In this document: positions 1 through 7,208 of the stretch, piece after piece | How positions within the stretch are numbered: the first letter of the stretch is position 1 | Layout of the letters: each line of letters opens with the position of its first letter | Assembly: GCF_014656455.1 (NCBI RefSeq) | Contig: NZ_BNCL01000007.1 | Span: 1-64,000, forward strand | Length of the DNA stretch: 64,000 bases | Direction of reading: 5' to 3' | From: Paracoccus aerius | Lineage (GTDB): Bacteria > Pseudomonadota > Alphaproteobacteria > Rhodobacterales > Rhodobacteraceae | Made by a program: the position numbers and the translations under genes | The notes under the pieces: model-generated | The model's database searches: none | Seen by the model: only the letters and a program-made list of their open reading frames with translations | Told to the model about the DNA's origin: nothing

Positions 1-80
1 GCAGCCTCGGCGACATCTCCACCCTCGCCGAACCCGAAGTCGTCGACGACCTCATCCAGAACAGGATGAACAGAGGGTGA
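1..80 (+). CDS. acs: Acetyl-CoA synthetase, C-terminal end (partial)
   Basis: Only the last 25 codons are present; the gene begins outside the window. The reading frame gives LGDISTLAEPEVVDDL followed by a short tail and TGA at 78-80. This matches the end of AMP-forming acetyl-CoA synthetases (E. coli Acs ends with the similar NLGDTSTLADPGVVEKL, from memory). Acs activates acetate to acetyl-CoA in the cytosol. The next gene on the same strand is a major-facilitator carrier, which fits an acetate or short-chain acid uptake and activation locus. The identification rests on this short stretch alone. Confidence 0.8.
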   Translation, partial: SLGDISTLAEPEVVDDLIQNRMNRG

Positions 81-274
81 AAAAAGGGGGCTAGTCCCTC
101 TGCATCCACGACAGCGCGGCATCCGAAGGAGGATCGGGTGCTGCAAGACCAGCCCGACAGGAAAGGCAGCGCGCTGTTCCGGCAAGGCCCGGAACGCGGC
201 CAGGAAAGGCTTGCCCGCTGCCCATGCCTGATGGGATCCCATGCCGGCGCAAGGCCGGTTCAACAGGAGGAGGA

Positions 275-2074
275 ATGATGGCTTATGCATCGCCCGACGC
301 GACGACCCGTTCGCGTCCCATGACGTCCGAGGAAAAGAAGGTCATCCTGGCCTCGTCCGCGGGCACGATCTTCGAATGGTATGACTTCTACCTGTATGGT
401 TCGCTGGCGGCGATCATCGGGGCGCAGTTCTTTACCGCCTTCCCCGAGGCCACCCGGAACGTCTTCGCGCTTCTGGCCTTTGCCGCGGGCTTCCTGGTCC
501 GTCCCTTTGGCGCGCTTGTCTTTGGCGCCCTGGGCGACCTGATCGGCCGGAAGTACACCTTCCTGGCCACCATCCTGATCATGGGCTTCTCGACCTTCCT
601 GGTCGGCCTTCTGCCCGGCTATGCGTCCTGGGGGATCGCGGCGCCGATCATCCTGATCGTGCTGCGAATGTTGCAGGGCCTGGCGCTTGGGGGCGAATAT
701 GGCGGCGCGGCGGTCTATGTGGCCGAACACGCCCCGGCCAATCAGCGCGGCTATTTCACGGCGTTCATCCAGACCACGGCCACGCTGGGCCTGCTGCTGT
801 CGCTGGTCGTGATCCTGCTGGTCACGTCCTATGTGAACGCAAATTATCCCGCCGTGCCGCAACTGGGCCTGGACGGGCAACCGCTGCTGGACGCCGCCGG
901 CGCACAGGTCATGCTGGAGCCCTTCAAGGCTTGGGGCTGGCGCATCCCGTTCCTGGGTTCGGTCTTCCTGCTGCTGATCTCGCTGTATATCCGCCTGCAG
1001 ATGAACGAATCGCCTGCCTTCAAGAAGATGAAGGAAGAAGGCGCGCAGTCGAAAGCCCCGCTGAAAGAAGCCTTCGGCAACTGGAAGAACGGCAAGATCG
1101 CCCTGATCGCGCTGCTGGGCCTGACGGCCGGCCAGGCCGTGGTCTGGTATTCGGGCCAGTTCTACGCGCTGTTCTTCATCCAGAACGTCGTGAAGGTCGA
1201 CCAGTTCAGCGCCAACGTCTTCGTGGCCTGGTCGCTGATCCTGGGCACCGCGGGCTTCATCTTCTTCGGCTCGCTGTCCGACCGCATCGGCCGCAAGCCG
1301 ATCATCCTGGGCGGCTGTGCCCTGGCTGCGGCGACCTACATGTGGGTCTTCCCGATGCTGACCAGCGTCGCGAACCCCGCGCTGGCCGCGGCGCAGAACA
1401 CGCCTGTCACGGTCACGGCCGCGCCCGACGACTGCTCGTTCCAGTTCAACCCGGTGGGCACCGCGCAGTTCAACAACAGCTGCGACATCCTGAAGGCGGC
1501 GCTGTCTAAATCATCGGTCAACGTCCAGGAAACGGTGGATGCTCCGGCGGGCACCGTGGCGTCGGTCAGCATCGGCGAAACCGTTGTGCAGTCCTATGAC
1601 GGCAACACGCTGACGGGCGACGCCCTGGCCGCCGAAAAGGCACGCTTCACGGCCGAGGTGAACGCGGCCCTGACCGCCGCCGGTTATCCGCTGACGGCGG
1701 CGGACAATACCACGGTTGCCAAGGCCAGCCACTTCTTCGACATCTTCAAGGCTCAGAACATCCAGATCGTTTTGATCCTGACCTATCTGATCGTTCTGGT
1801 GACGATGGTCTATGGCCCGATCGCGGCCCAACTGGTCGAGCTTTACCCGACCCGCATCCGCTATTCCGGCCTGTCGCTGCCCTATCACATCGGCAACGGC
1901 TGGTTCGGCGGCCTGCTGCCCGCGACTGCCTTCGCGATCTCGGCCCAGACCGGCAACATCTATGCGGGCCTGTGGTATGCGATCGTGATCGCCGTGATGA
2001 CGGTGATCATCGGCACCCTGTTCGTGCCGAACGACAGCCACAAGAAGGACATCTTCGCAGACGACAACGTCTGA
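275..2074 (+). CDS. MFS transporter, metabolite:H+ symporter type, with a large periplasmic insertion
   Basis: Twelve-helix major facilitator carrier of about 599 residues, against roughly 430-550 for most MHS members. Both MFS signature loops are present (GALGDLIGRK after TM2 and GSLSDRIGRK in the second half). The extra length is a hydrophilic segment at about residues 365-485, before the last helices, with two cysteines that could form a disulfide. AGGAGG lies just before two adjacent ATGs (275 and 278); either may be the start, and in-frame codons from 224 are unlikely to be used. A perfect 7-bp hairpin (176-195) sits in the leader. Its position behind acs suggests acetate, propionate or a similar carboxylate as substrate; that is inference. 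Confidence 0.82.
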   Translation: MMAYASPDATTRSRPMTSEEKKVILASSAGTIFEWYDFYLYGSLAAIIGAQFFTAFPEATRNVFALLAFAAGFLVRPFGALVFGALGDLIGRKYTFLATILIMGFSTFLVGLLPGYASWGIAAPIILIVLRMLQGLALGGEYGGAAVYVAEHAPANQRGYFTAFIQTTATLGLLLSLVVILLVTSYVNANYPAVPQLGLDGQPLLDAAGAQVMLEPFKAWGWRIPFLGSVFLLLISLYIRLQMNESPAFKKMKEEGAQSKAPLKEAFGNWKNGKIALIALLGLTAGQAVVWYSGQFYALFFIQNVVKVDQFSANVFVAWSLILGTAGFIFFGSLSDRIGRKPIILGGCALAAATYMWVFPMLTSVANPALAAAQNTPVTVTAAPDDCSFQFNPVGTAQFNNSCDILKAALSKSSVNVQETVDAPAGTVASVSIGETVVQSYDGNTLTGDALAAEKARFTAEVNAALTAAGYPLTAADNTTVAKASHFFDIFKAQNIQIVLILTYLIVLVTMVYGPIAAQLVELYPTRIRYSGLSLPYHIGNGWFGGLLPATAFAISAQTGNIYAGLWYAIVIAVMTVIIGTLFVPNDSHKKDIFADDNV

Positions 2075-2141
2075 CCGATGACGGCCGGTCCGGGGTTGCC
2101 CCGGTCCGGCCTTTTACCCCTAGCAGAGGAAGGCTTGGCCC

Positions 2142-2504
2142 ATGGCGCGCATTCTGGTTGTCGAGGACGAGGACAACATCGCCGTGGCCCTGGAGTTCCT
2201 TTTGGCGCGCGAGGGCCACGTCCATTCGCGCCATGCTGAAGGCGGCACCGCGTTAAGCGCGATCCGCAGCGAGCGCCCGGATCTTGTGTTGCTGGACGTG
2301 ATGCTGCCCGACATCTCGGGCTACGAGGTCGTGGAAAAGCTGCGCGCCGATCCGGGCCTGTCGGGCGTCCGCATCCTTCTGATGACCGCGCGCGGGTCCA
2401 TCGTCGAAAAGCGGCGCGGGCTGGCGCTTGGGGCGGACGGCTTCATCGCGAAGCCCTTCGAACTGTCGGAACTGCGGGCCGAGATGACGCGCCTGCTAAG
2501 CTGA
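2142..2504 (+). CDS. Single-domain response regulator (REC only)
   Basis: A 120-residue CheY-like receiver with no output domain. The acidic pocket (E8, D9), phosphoacceptor D52 in LLDVMLP, T82 and K104 in AKPF are all present. Such proteins pass phosphate within a relay or act by protein contact. It follows the acs-MFS pair on the same strand after a 67-nt gap. No histidine kinase is adjacent. The nearest kinase in the window is the SSS-fused sensor at 26,034, which has its own similar receiver, so the partner of this one is unknown. Confidence 0.88.
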   Translation: MARILVVEDEDNIAVALEFLLAREGHVHSRHAEGGTALSAIRSERPDLVLLDVMLPDISGYEVVEKLRADPGLSGVRILLMTARGSIVEKRRGLALGADGFIAKPFELSELRAEMTRLLS

Positions 2505-2507
2505 CGA

Positions 2508-2789
2508 TCAGCGCCGCGCCGTCCACAGCGACCAGGCGCCAAGCCCCAGGGCGATATAGGCGGCATTGACCAGAAGGCCCGCCAGAACCTGCTGCATCAC
2601 CGGCTCGGGGCGGGGGCTGGTGCCGGTCATGGGGATGATGACCGCCACGAACAACGCGCCCGCAGCCAAGGGCAGCAGCATCCCGGTAATGGGGCGGTTG
2701 CGCAGCGTCGTCAGCAGCAGCATCACCAGCAGGCCGATGCGGAAGATGTCGCTTGCCTGCGCCGCCAGCAAATCGCCCATGTCCTTCAT
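2508..2789 (-). CDS. Small integral membrane protein of unknown function
   Basis: A 93-residue protein with three hydrophobic stretches (around residues 15-27, 36-54 and 68-88), so a small polytopic membrane protein. Its stop lies 3 nt from the stop of the convergent response regulator. I do not recognise the family. GC-rich third codon positions support it being a real gene. Confidence 0.6.
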   Translation of the reverse strand: MKDMGDLLAAQASDIFRIGLLVMLLLTTLRNRPITGMLLPLAAGALFVAVIIPMTGTSPRPEPVMQQVLAGLLVNAAYIALGLGAWSLWTARR

Positions 2790-2840
2790 CCCCTTGCGTT
2801 TTCCGCAGCCTAGCCCGTGCGGTCCGGGCGGGTCCAGAGC

Positions 2841-3230
2841 CTATAGCGGAATTTCGGGCTGGTCCGGGTCCACCGGAACCGAGGGTGTTACATCGCCGTC
2901 TGCCGAAGGGGCATCGGGCAGCGGCGGGGGCGGTGGAGCGTCGGCTCTGCGGCGGATCAGGATGTCGCCATTCTCCAGCCGCTCGGGCGCCTGGTAATTG
3001 CCCAGGTCGTCCACCAGCACGCCCAGGTCCTGAAGGACCGGGCCAAGGTCGGTCAGCGCATTGCCCATGCCCTGTCCCAACTGGTCAAGCTGGGGGCCGA
3101 ATTCGGTCCACAGGTTTTCGGCGATGATGCCAAGGCCCCGCTCGATCAGGCCAAGGCCTTCCTGGGTCTCGGTTTGCGCCACAACCGGGGCGGGAAAGGC
3201 CAGAAGGCCAAGGACCAGATAGCGATGCAT
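2841..3230 (-). CDS. Secreted 129-aa protein of unknown function
   Basis: Starts with a signal peptide (MHRYLVLGLLAFPAPVVAQ, likely cleavage after VVAQ). It continues with an amphipathic region rich in GL and LG steps and ends in a proline-rich acidic tail. The middle motif NYQAPERLENGDILIRRR resembles a small exported protein I recall as common in Rhodobacterales, sometimes misannotated as an AAA ATPase; no ATPase motif is present. The start is the first ATG giving a clean signal peptide; longer in-frame extension lacks one. Probably periplasmic; function unknown. Confidence 0.68.
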   Translation of the reverse strand: MHRYLVLGLLAFPAPVVAQTETQEGLGLIERGLGIIAENLWTEFGPQLDQLGQGMGNALTDLGPVLQDLGVLVDDLGNYQAPERLENGDILIRRRADAPPPPPLPDAPSADGDVTPSVPVDPDQPEIPL

Positions 3231-3307
3231 GATCACCCCCGCAGGCAGACCGTCGGACAGGGACGATGCTACGCCCGCAGGGCAGGCCTGTCGAGGCGCG
3301 CAAATGG

Positions 3308-3337
3308 AAAAGGGCCGGCCAAAAGGCCAGCCCTTTA
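3308..3337 (-). terminator. Rho-independent terminator downstream of the small exported protein gene
   Basis: AAAGGGCTGGCC, loop TTTT, then GGCCGGCCCTTTT on the minus strand: a GC-rich stem of about 12 bp ending in a short T-run, 34 nt after the stop codon of the gene at 3,371-3,580. Confidence 0.7.
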
Positions 3338-3370
3338 AACCGTGACGGAACCGGAGTTCCGCTTCGGATA

Positions 3371-3580
3371 TCAGCTGTCGTCGTCGTCCGAAGCAACGGC
3401 GGCGATGACGCCCAGCAGCAGCAGCGCCGGGACAACCAGACCAGCGTTGGTCGAAGCGGGACGCTCCTCCACAACGACGGGCTCGACGTCGACGACGGGG
3501 GCGACATAGCCACCAGCCAGAGCCGAAGTGGCGGTCAGGCCGAGAGCGGCAGCGAAAGTAGCGAATTTGGTCATGATCAT
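3371..3580 (-). CDS. Small exported or membrane-anchored protein with an acidic tail
   Basis: A 69-residue product: N-terminal signal or anchor helix (about residues 4-22, ALA cleavage motif), a short V/E-rich linker, a second hydrophobic helix (about 48-64) and the acidic end SDDDDS. It may start at M1 or M3; both are near a plausible RBS. Similar tiny proteins occur across Rhodobacterales (from memory, sometimes wrongly labelled ferrochelatase); none of the residues expected for heme synthesis is present. It has its own downstream terminator and a roughly 190-nt upstream region, suggesting single-gene expression. Confidence 0.65.
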   Translation of the reverse strand: MIMTKFATFAAALGLTATSALAGGYVAPVVDVEPVVVEERPASTNAGLVVPALLLLGVIAAVASDDDDS

Positions 3581-3707
3581 GCTCCGTTTCGTTGAAGGCT
3601 GCCGTCACCGGCAACATCGAGGCGACAGTTACACAATCCCCAGACGTTTGAAAGCTGCATTGGTTCAAATCCGTCGCTGGTTCATGCTGACTGTTGCATA
3701 TTGGCCA

Positions 3708-3760
3708 ACACCCCCCGCGGCCCCTGGTTCCGGCCCTGCAACGGGCACCGCAGGGGGTGT
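3708..3760. repeat. Inverted repeat downstream of znuB
   Basis: ACACCCCCCGCGG (3,708-3,720) and CCGCAGGGGGTGT (3,748-3,760) pair over 13 positions with one G-T wobble and a 27-nt loop. It begins 12 nt after the znuB stop, so it may stabilise or end the zur-znuC-znuB transcript. No U-tract follows, so it is not a classic terminator. It occupies most of the 192-nt space between znuB and the next gene. Confidence 0.5.
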
Positions 3761-3772
3761 GGCATTCCTGCA

Positions 3773-4558
3773 CTAGGCGCGGCGAAACACCTGTGAAAAC
3801 GCGAAAAACGCGGCGGCGGCGGTGATGATCGAGGGGCCTGCCGGGGTGTCCAGATACAGGCTGGCCGTCAGCCCGCCCATGACCGCCAGGGCGGCGATCA
3901 GCACGGCATTGCCGACCATCCGTTCGGGGCTGCGCGACAATCCGCGGGCGGCGGCGGCAGGAACGATCAGCATGGCGGAAATCAGCAGCGATCCGACCAC
4001 TCGAATCGACAGGGCCACTACAACCGCAAGGGCAATGGACAGGACCAGCCGTTCGACTCGGGGGTCGATGCCGGCGGCCATCGCCAGTTCCTCGTTCAGC
4101 GAGGCTGTCAGCAGGCGCTGCCACCGCCAGGCCAGCAGCGCCAGCACGCCGGCCGCGCCCGCCCAGATCAGCGCCAGATCGCCCCGGCCCACCGCCAGGA
4201 TGTCGCCGAACAGATAGGCCGACAGGTCCGACCGGGCCTGCGGCACGAAGCTGATCGCCACAAGGCCGATCGCCAGTGCGGAATGCGACAGCACGCCCAG
4301 CATCGTGTCCATCGACTGTCCGCGCGTCACCAGGCCCGAGATCGTGACCGCCATGGCCGCCGCGACCAGCGTCGTCCCCGCATAGATCGAGATCTGGAAG
4401 GCCAAACTGACGGCCACGCCCAACATCGCCGCATGGGCGGTGGCATCCCCGAAATAGGCCATGCGCCGCCAGACGACGAAGCTGCCCAGGGGACCAGCCA
4501 CCGCCGCGATGCCCAAGCCCGCCAGCATCGCGCGCATGAAGAAGTCGTCCAGCATCAA
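3773..4558 (-). CDS. znuB: Zinc ABC transporter, permease subunit
   Basis: A 261-residue polytopic membrane protein of the ABC-3 (ZnuB/TroC) family with about eight helices and the family pattern MAYFGDATAHAAMLGVA near the N-terminus. It forms the membrane channel of the ZnuABC zinc importer. The ATG overlaps the znuC stop by 4 nt, so translation is coupled within zur-znuC-znuB. The order and the divergent znuA give a confident assignment over Mn or Fe transporters of the same fold. Confidence 0.93.
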   Translation of the reverse strand: MMLDDFFMRAMLAGLGIAAVAGPLGSFVVWRRMAYFGDATAHAAMLGVAVSLAFQISIYAGTTLVAAAMAVTISGLVTRGQSMDTMLGVLSHSALAIGLVAISFVPQARSDLSAYLFGDILAVGRGDLALIWAGAAGVLALLAWRWQRLLTASLNEELAMAAGIDPRVERLVLSIALAVVVALSIRVVGSLLISAMLIVPAAAARGLSRSPERMVGNAVLIAALAVMGGLTASLYLDTPAGPSIITAAAAFFAFSQVFRRA

Positions 4559-5298
4559 TGCGCCCCGGCGTGGTGGTGGTGATCGTGGTCATGATCGTGG
4601 TGATGACGATACAGGGCCAGCGTTCCCTCGGCCTCGGCACCGAAAAGGGCGCGGTATTCGGGGGCGCTGCTGACGTGCTGGGGCGTGCCCTCGCAGCAGA
4701 CATGGCCGTTGAGGCAGATCACCCGGTCAGAGGCGCGCATCACCACCAGAAGGTCGTGGCTGACCATCAGGACGGCCGCGCCGGTTTGGCGGCGCACCTC
4801 CTCGATCAGCTTGTAGAAGGCGACGATGCCGGGCTGGTCCAGCCCCTGGGTCGGCTCGTCCAGGACCAGAAGCTGCGGGTCGTGCAGCAGGGCGCGGGCC
4901 AGCAGGACACGCTGGAACTGCCCGCCTGAAAGCTGCGTCAACTGGCGCGCCTCGAGCCCCTCGACCCCGGTGCGGGCCAGGGCGCGGGCGGCATCCCCGT
5001 CGCTGACGCGCAGGGGCAGGGACAGGAAGCGGCGCACGGTCATCGGGATCGTGGTATCCACCTGCACGCGCTGCGGGACATAGCCGATCCGCAGCCCCGA
5101 CTTGCGTTCGACATGGCCCGCCGCCAGCGGCATATGTCCCAGCAGCGCGCGCACCAGCGACGACTTGCCCGACCCGTTCGGCCCGACGACCGTCACGATC
5201 TCACCGGGGCGGATCTGGAAGTCGACGCCTTGCAGGACAGTTTCGGATCCGCCGGGACGCAGGATCGTCAGGCCGCTGGCCTGGATCAGGGCGGTCAT
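4555..5298 (-). CDS. znuC: Zinc ABC transporter, ATP-binding subunit
   Basis: A 247-residue ABC ATPase: Walker A GPNGSGKS (39-46), signature LSGGQ, Walker B LLVLDEP and a switch His in MVSHD. The C-terminus ends in a His/Asp cluster (HHHDHDHDHHHHAGAH), likely zinc binding and often seen in ZnuC. The chosen ATG overlaps the zur stop by 4 nt. A longer in-frame start would run through zur and is rejected. It powers zinc import with ZnuB and ZnuA. Confidence 0.94.
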   Translation of the reverse strand: MTALIQASGLTILRPGGSETVLQGVDFQIRPGEIVTVVGPNGSGKSSLVRALLGHMPLAAGHVERKSGLRIGYVPQRVQVDTTIPMTVRRFLSLPLRVSDGDAARALARTGVEGLEARQLTQLSGGQFQRVLLARALLHDPQLLVLDEPTQGLDQPGIVAFYKLIEEVRRQTGAAVLMVSHDLLVVMRASDRVICLNGHVCCEGTPQHVSSAPEYRALFGAEAEGTLALYRHHHDHDHDHHHHAGAH

Positions 5299-5789
5299 GG
5301 CCGTGCCGCGCCGGCGCAGGCGGGGCAGAGGCCAAGGGCCTCGATCGTGGCGCGTTCCACCTGGAAACCGGACTCGGCGGCCAGTTCCGTCAGCGCATCG
5401 CGCACGGGCGCGGCGGGCAGTTCGGCCAGCATGTCGCATTCCCGGCAGATCAGGAAGGCGGGCGCATGGTCATGGCCTGGATGCAGGCAGGCGGCGAAGG
5501 CGTTCAACCGCTGCAGGCGATGCGCCAGCCCGTGTTCCACCAGGAACTCCAAGGCGCGATAGGCGACCGGCGGCTGGCGGCCGAAACCCTCGGCGGCGAG
5601 ACGGTCCAGCACCTCATAAGCACCCATCGCGCGATGCGATTCCAGCAGGATCTCCAGCGTCCGCTGCCGCACGGGGGTCAGTCGGGCGCCATTGGCAGCC
5701 AGACGGTCGCGGGCCTCGTCCAGCACGCGCGCCTCGCAGGCGCGGTGGTCATGCGGGGCAAAGGCAGAATGAGGATCGTGATGGGCCAA
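5295..5789 (-). CDS. zur: Zinc uptake regulator, Fur family
   Basis: Fur-family metalloregulator: winged helix (GARLTPVRQRTLEILLESHRA onward), dimerisation domain with CREC and CPAC zinc-site cysteine pairs, and a His-rich loop (HPGHDH). With zinc it would repress znuA and its own operon. Start choice matters: the only upstream ATG (5,826-5,828) lies inside a Zur-like box, so the TTG at 5,787-5,789 is preferred. It gives the HDHRAC N-terminus typical of alphaproteobacterial Zur, although no strong RBS is seen. First gene of zur-znuC-znuB. Confidence 0.88.
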   Translation of the reverse strand: MAHHDPHSAFAPHDHRACEARVLDEARDRLAANGARLTPVRQRTLEILLESHRAMGAYEVLDRLAAEGFGRQPPVAYRALEFLVEHGLAHRLQRLNAFAACLHPGHDHAPAFLICRECDMLAELPAAPVRDALTELAAESGFQVERATIEALGLCPACAGAARP

Positions 5790-5792
5790 TCT

Positions 5793-5807
5793 TGTTACTT
5801 TATCACA
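5793..5807. promoter_or_regulatory. Zur-box-like operator, proximal to zur
   Basis: TGTTACTTTATCACA, half-sites TGTTA and TCACA (TGTGA inverted) around a 5-bp centre. It lies in the zur/znuA divergent region, 27 bp centre-to-centre from a second site. It resembles the A/T-rich TGTTA-N5-TAACA sites of alphaproteobacterial Zur; recognition by pattern only. Confidence 0.6.
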
Positions 5808-5819
5808 TTCTGTTTGACT

Positions 5820-5834
5820 TGTTATCATGTAACA
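5820..5834. promoter_or_regulatory. Zur-box-like operator, proximal to znuA
   Basis: TGTTATCATGTAACA, perfect half-sites TGTTA/TAACA with a 5-bp centre, 43 bp upstream of the znuA ATG. A single box pair placed between the divergent transcripts would let Zur repress both. Confidence 0.72.
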
Positions 5835-5877
5835 TGAATAAGCACGGCCCTGCAAGAAACCAACCCGTCGAGGTGAC

Positions 5878-6882
5878 ATGATGCGCATGATCCTTTCCGC
5901 CCTGGGCCTTCTGGCCGCCGGTCCAGCCCTGGCCGAACCGCCGCAAGTGGTGGTTGACACGCCCGTCACCGCCTCGCTTGTCCAGCAGGTGATGGGGGAT
6001 CTTGGGCAGGTGCAGGTGCTGCTGCCAAAGGGGGCAAGCGCGCATCACCACCAGATGCGTCCGTCCGATGCGCGCGGGCTTCAGGAGGCCGGGCTGCTGG
6101 TCTGGACGGGGCCGGAACTGACGCCCTGGCTGGACCGCGCCGCGTCCTCGGTCGCCGGCGATGTCGCGCAACTGCGCCTGCTCGAGGTGCCGGGCACCTA
6201 TCTGCGCGGTTACGACGATGGCCATGACCACGGCCATGAGGAACATGGGCACGGGCATGGCTCGGGTCATGGCGACGACCATGCACATGACCACGACCAC
6301 GCACATGATCACGCACATGGTGACGATCACGCGCACGATGACGACGATCATCACGCGCATGGCGATGTCGATCCCCATGCCTGGCTGGACCCCGAGAACG
6401 CCCGCCTCTGGATCGCCGCCATTGCCGAAACGCTGGCCGAGGCCGATCCCGACAATGCGGCCGCCTACAGGCAGAACGCGGAAACGGCGGGCGAAGGCAT
6501 CCTCCGGCTCGAGGAAGGCCTGCGCGCGCAGCTTCAGCCCCACGCCGGGGGCAGCTTTGTCGTCTTCCACGACGCTTATGGCTATTTCACCGATCACTTC
6601 GGCCTTCAGCCCGCCATCGCCGTTTCCCTTGGCGACGCCAGCACCCCGTCCGCGGCAAGGCTGAACGAGATTCGCGCCCGCATTGCCCAGTCCGGCGCCC
6701 TCTGCGCCTTTCCCGAATATGGCAGCGACCCGAAACTGGTCCAGGCCGTCACGGAAGGCAGCACCGTTCGGGCCGGGCGCGAACTGATGCCCGAAGGCGG
6801 AGATCTGGAGCCGGGCCCCGGACTTTACGCGCAAATACTGGGCGAGATGGGCGGGGCCATCGCGGATTGTCTGTCACAGTGA
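5878..6882 (+). CDS. znuA: Zinc ABC transporter, periplasmic zinc-binding protein with His-rich loop
   Basis: A 334-residue cluster A-I solute-binding protein. Signal peptide at residues 1-19 (ALA cleavage). Likely zinc ligands are H56-H58 (SAHHHQ), the His in DPHAWLD, HDAYGYF and the acidic EYGSDP. Between them residues 116-161 hold 19 histidines mixed with Asp and Gly, the mobile loop typical of ZnuA and longer than in many homologues. It delivers zinc to ZnuBC. GAGG precedes the ATG; three in-frame ATGs within ten codons leave the exact start open. Controlled by the two upstream Zur-like boxes. Confidence 0.95.
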   Translation: MMRMILSALGLLAAGPALAEPPQVVVDTPVTASLVQQVMGDLGQVQVLLPKGASAHHHQMRPSDARGLQEAGLLVWTGPELTPWLDRAASSVAGDVAQLRLLEVPGTYLRGYDDGHDHGHEEHGHGHGSGHGDDHAHDHDHAHDHAHGDDHAHDDDDHHAHGDVDPHAWLDPENARLWIAAIAETLAEADPDNAAAYRQNAETAGEGILRLEEGLRAQLQPHAGGSFVVFHDAYGYFTDHFGLQPAIAVSLGDASTPSAARLNEIRARIAQSGALCAFPEYGSDPKLVQAVTEGSTVRAGRELMPEGGDLEPGPGLYAQILGEMGGAIADCLSQ

Positions 6883-6986
6883 CCTGACCCCGCCAAAAAT
6901 TTCCGACGCTTTTACTTTGACAATCCAGACTGAATTGGTCAGATTTCGGGTGAAGGAAGACGGACCCCATTTTCGAGAGGCTGATC

Positions 6987-7163
6987 ATGACCGCAGTACG
7001 TCCCGCAGACTTCGCGCAACCCGGCACCAGCGTGCTGGCCCGGATCCCGCAGCATGACGCGACCCAGCTGACCCGCGGGGGCAACCAGGCCCTGATCATC
7101 CTGGACGACCAGATCTATCAGCTTCGCATCACCCGCGCCGGCAAGCTGATCCTGACGAAATAG
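6987..7163 (+). CDS. hemP: Hemin uptake protein HemP
   Basis: A 58-residue protein ending in ALIILDDQIYQLRITRAGKL then ILTK, the hallmark of the HemP family (compact C-terminal beta domain with YxLRxTRxGKLILTK). HemP is needed for hemin utilisation in several proteobacteria, and its exact role is regulatory or unclear. Preceded by GAGAGG. The upstream gap holds TTGACA at 6,917-6,922 and an imperfect dyad (TGACAAT ... ATTGGTCA, 6,918-6,941) that could be an iron-responsive element; I could not match it to a named box. No hemin receptor or ABC genes follow, so it stands alone. Confidence 0.88.
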   Translation: MTAVRPADFAQPGTSVLARIPQHDATQLTRGGNQALIILDDQIYQLRITRAGKLILTK

Positions 7164-7166
7164 GAA

Positions 7167-7207
7167 AGGCCGCCCCGGACGCATGGCGCGATCCGGGGAG
7201 CAGGCCT
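7167..7207. terminator. Stem-loop between convergent hemP and pseudouridine synthase genes
   Basis: AGGCC-G-CCCCGGA (7,167-7,179) pairs with TCCGGGG-AGCA-GGCCT (7,192-7,207), with a 12-nt loop. It lies between the hemP stop and the stop of the convergent gene and could end both transcripts. No strong U-tract on either side. Confidence 0.5.
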
Positions 7208-7208
7208 G

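Noticed and set aside
5790..5828. N-terminal extension of Zur to the 5,828 ATG
   Set aside because: The codon lies inside a Zur-like operator and the added residues do not fit the family.
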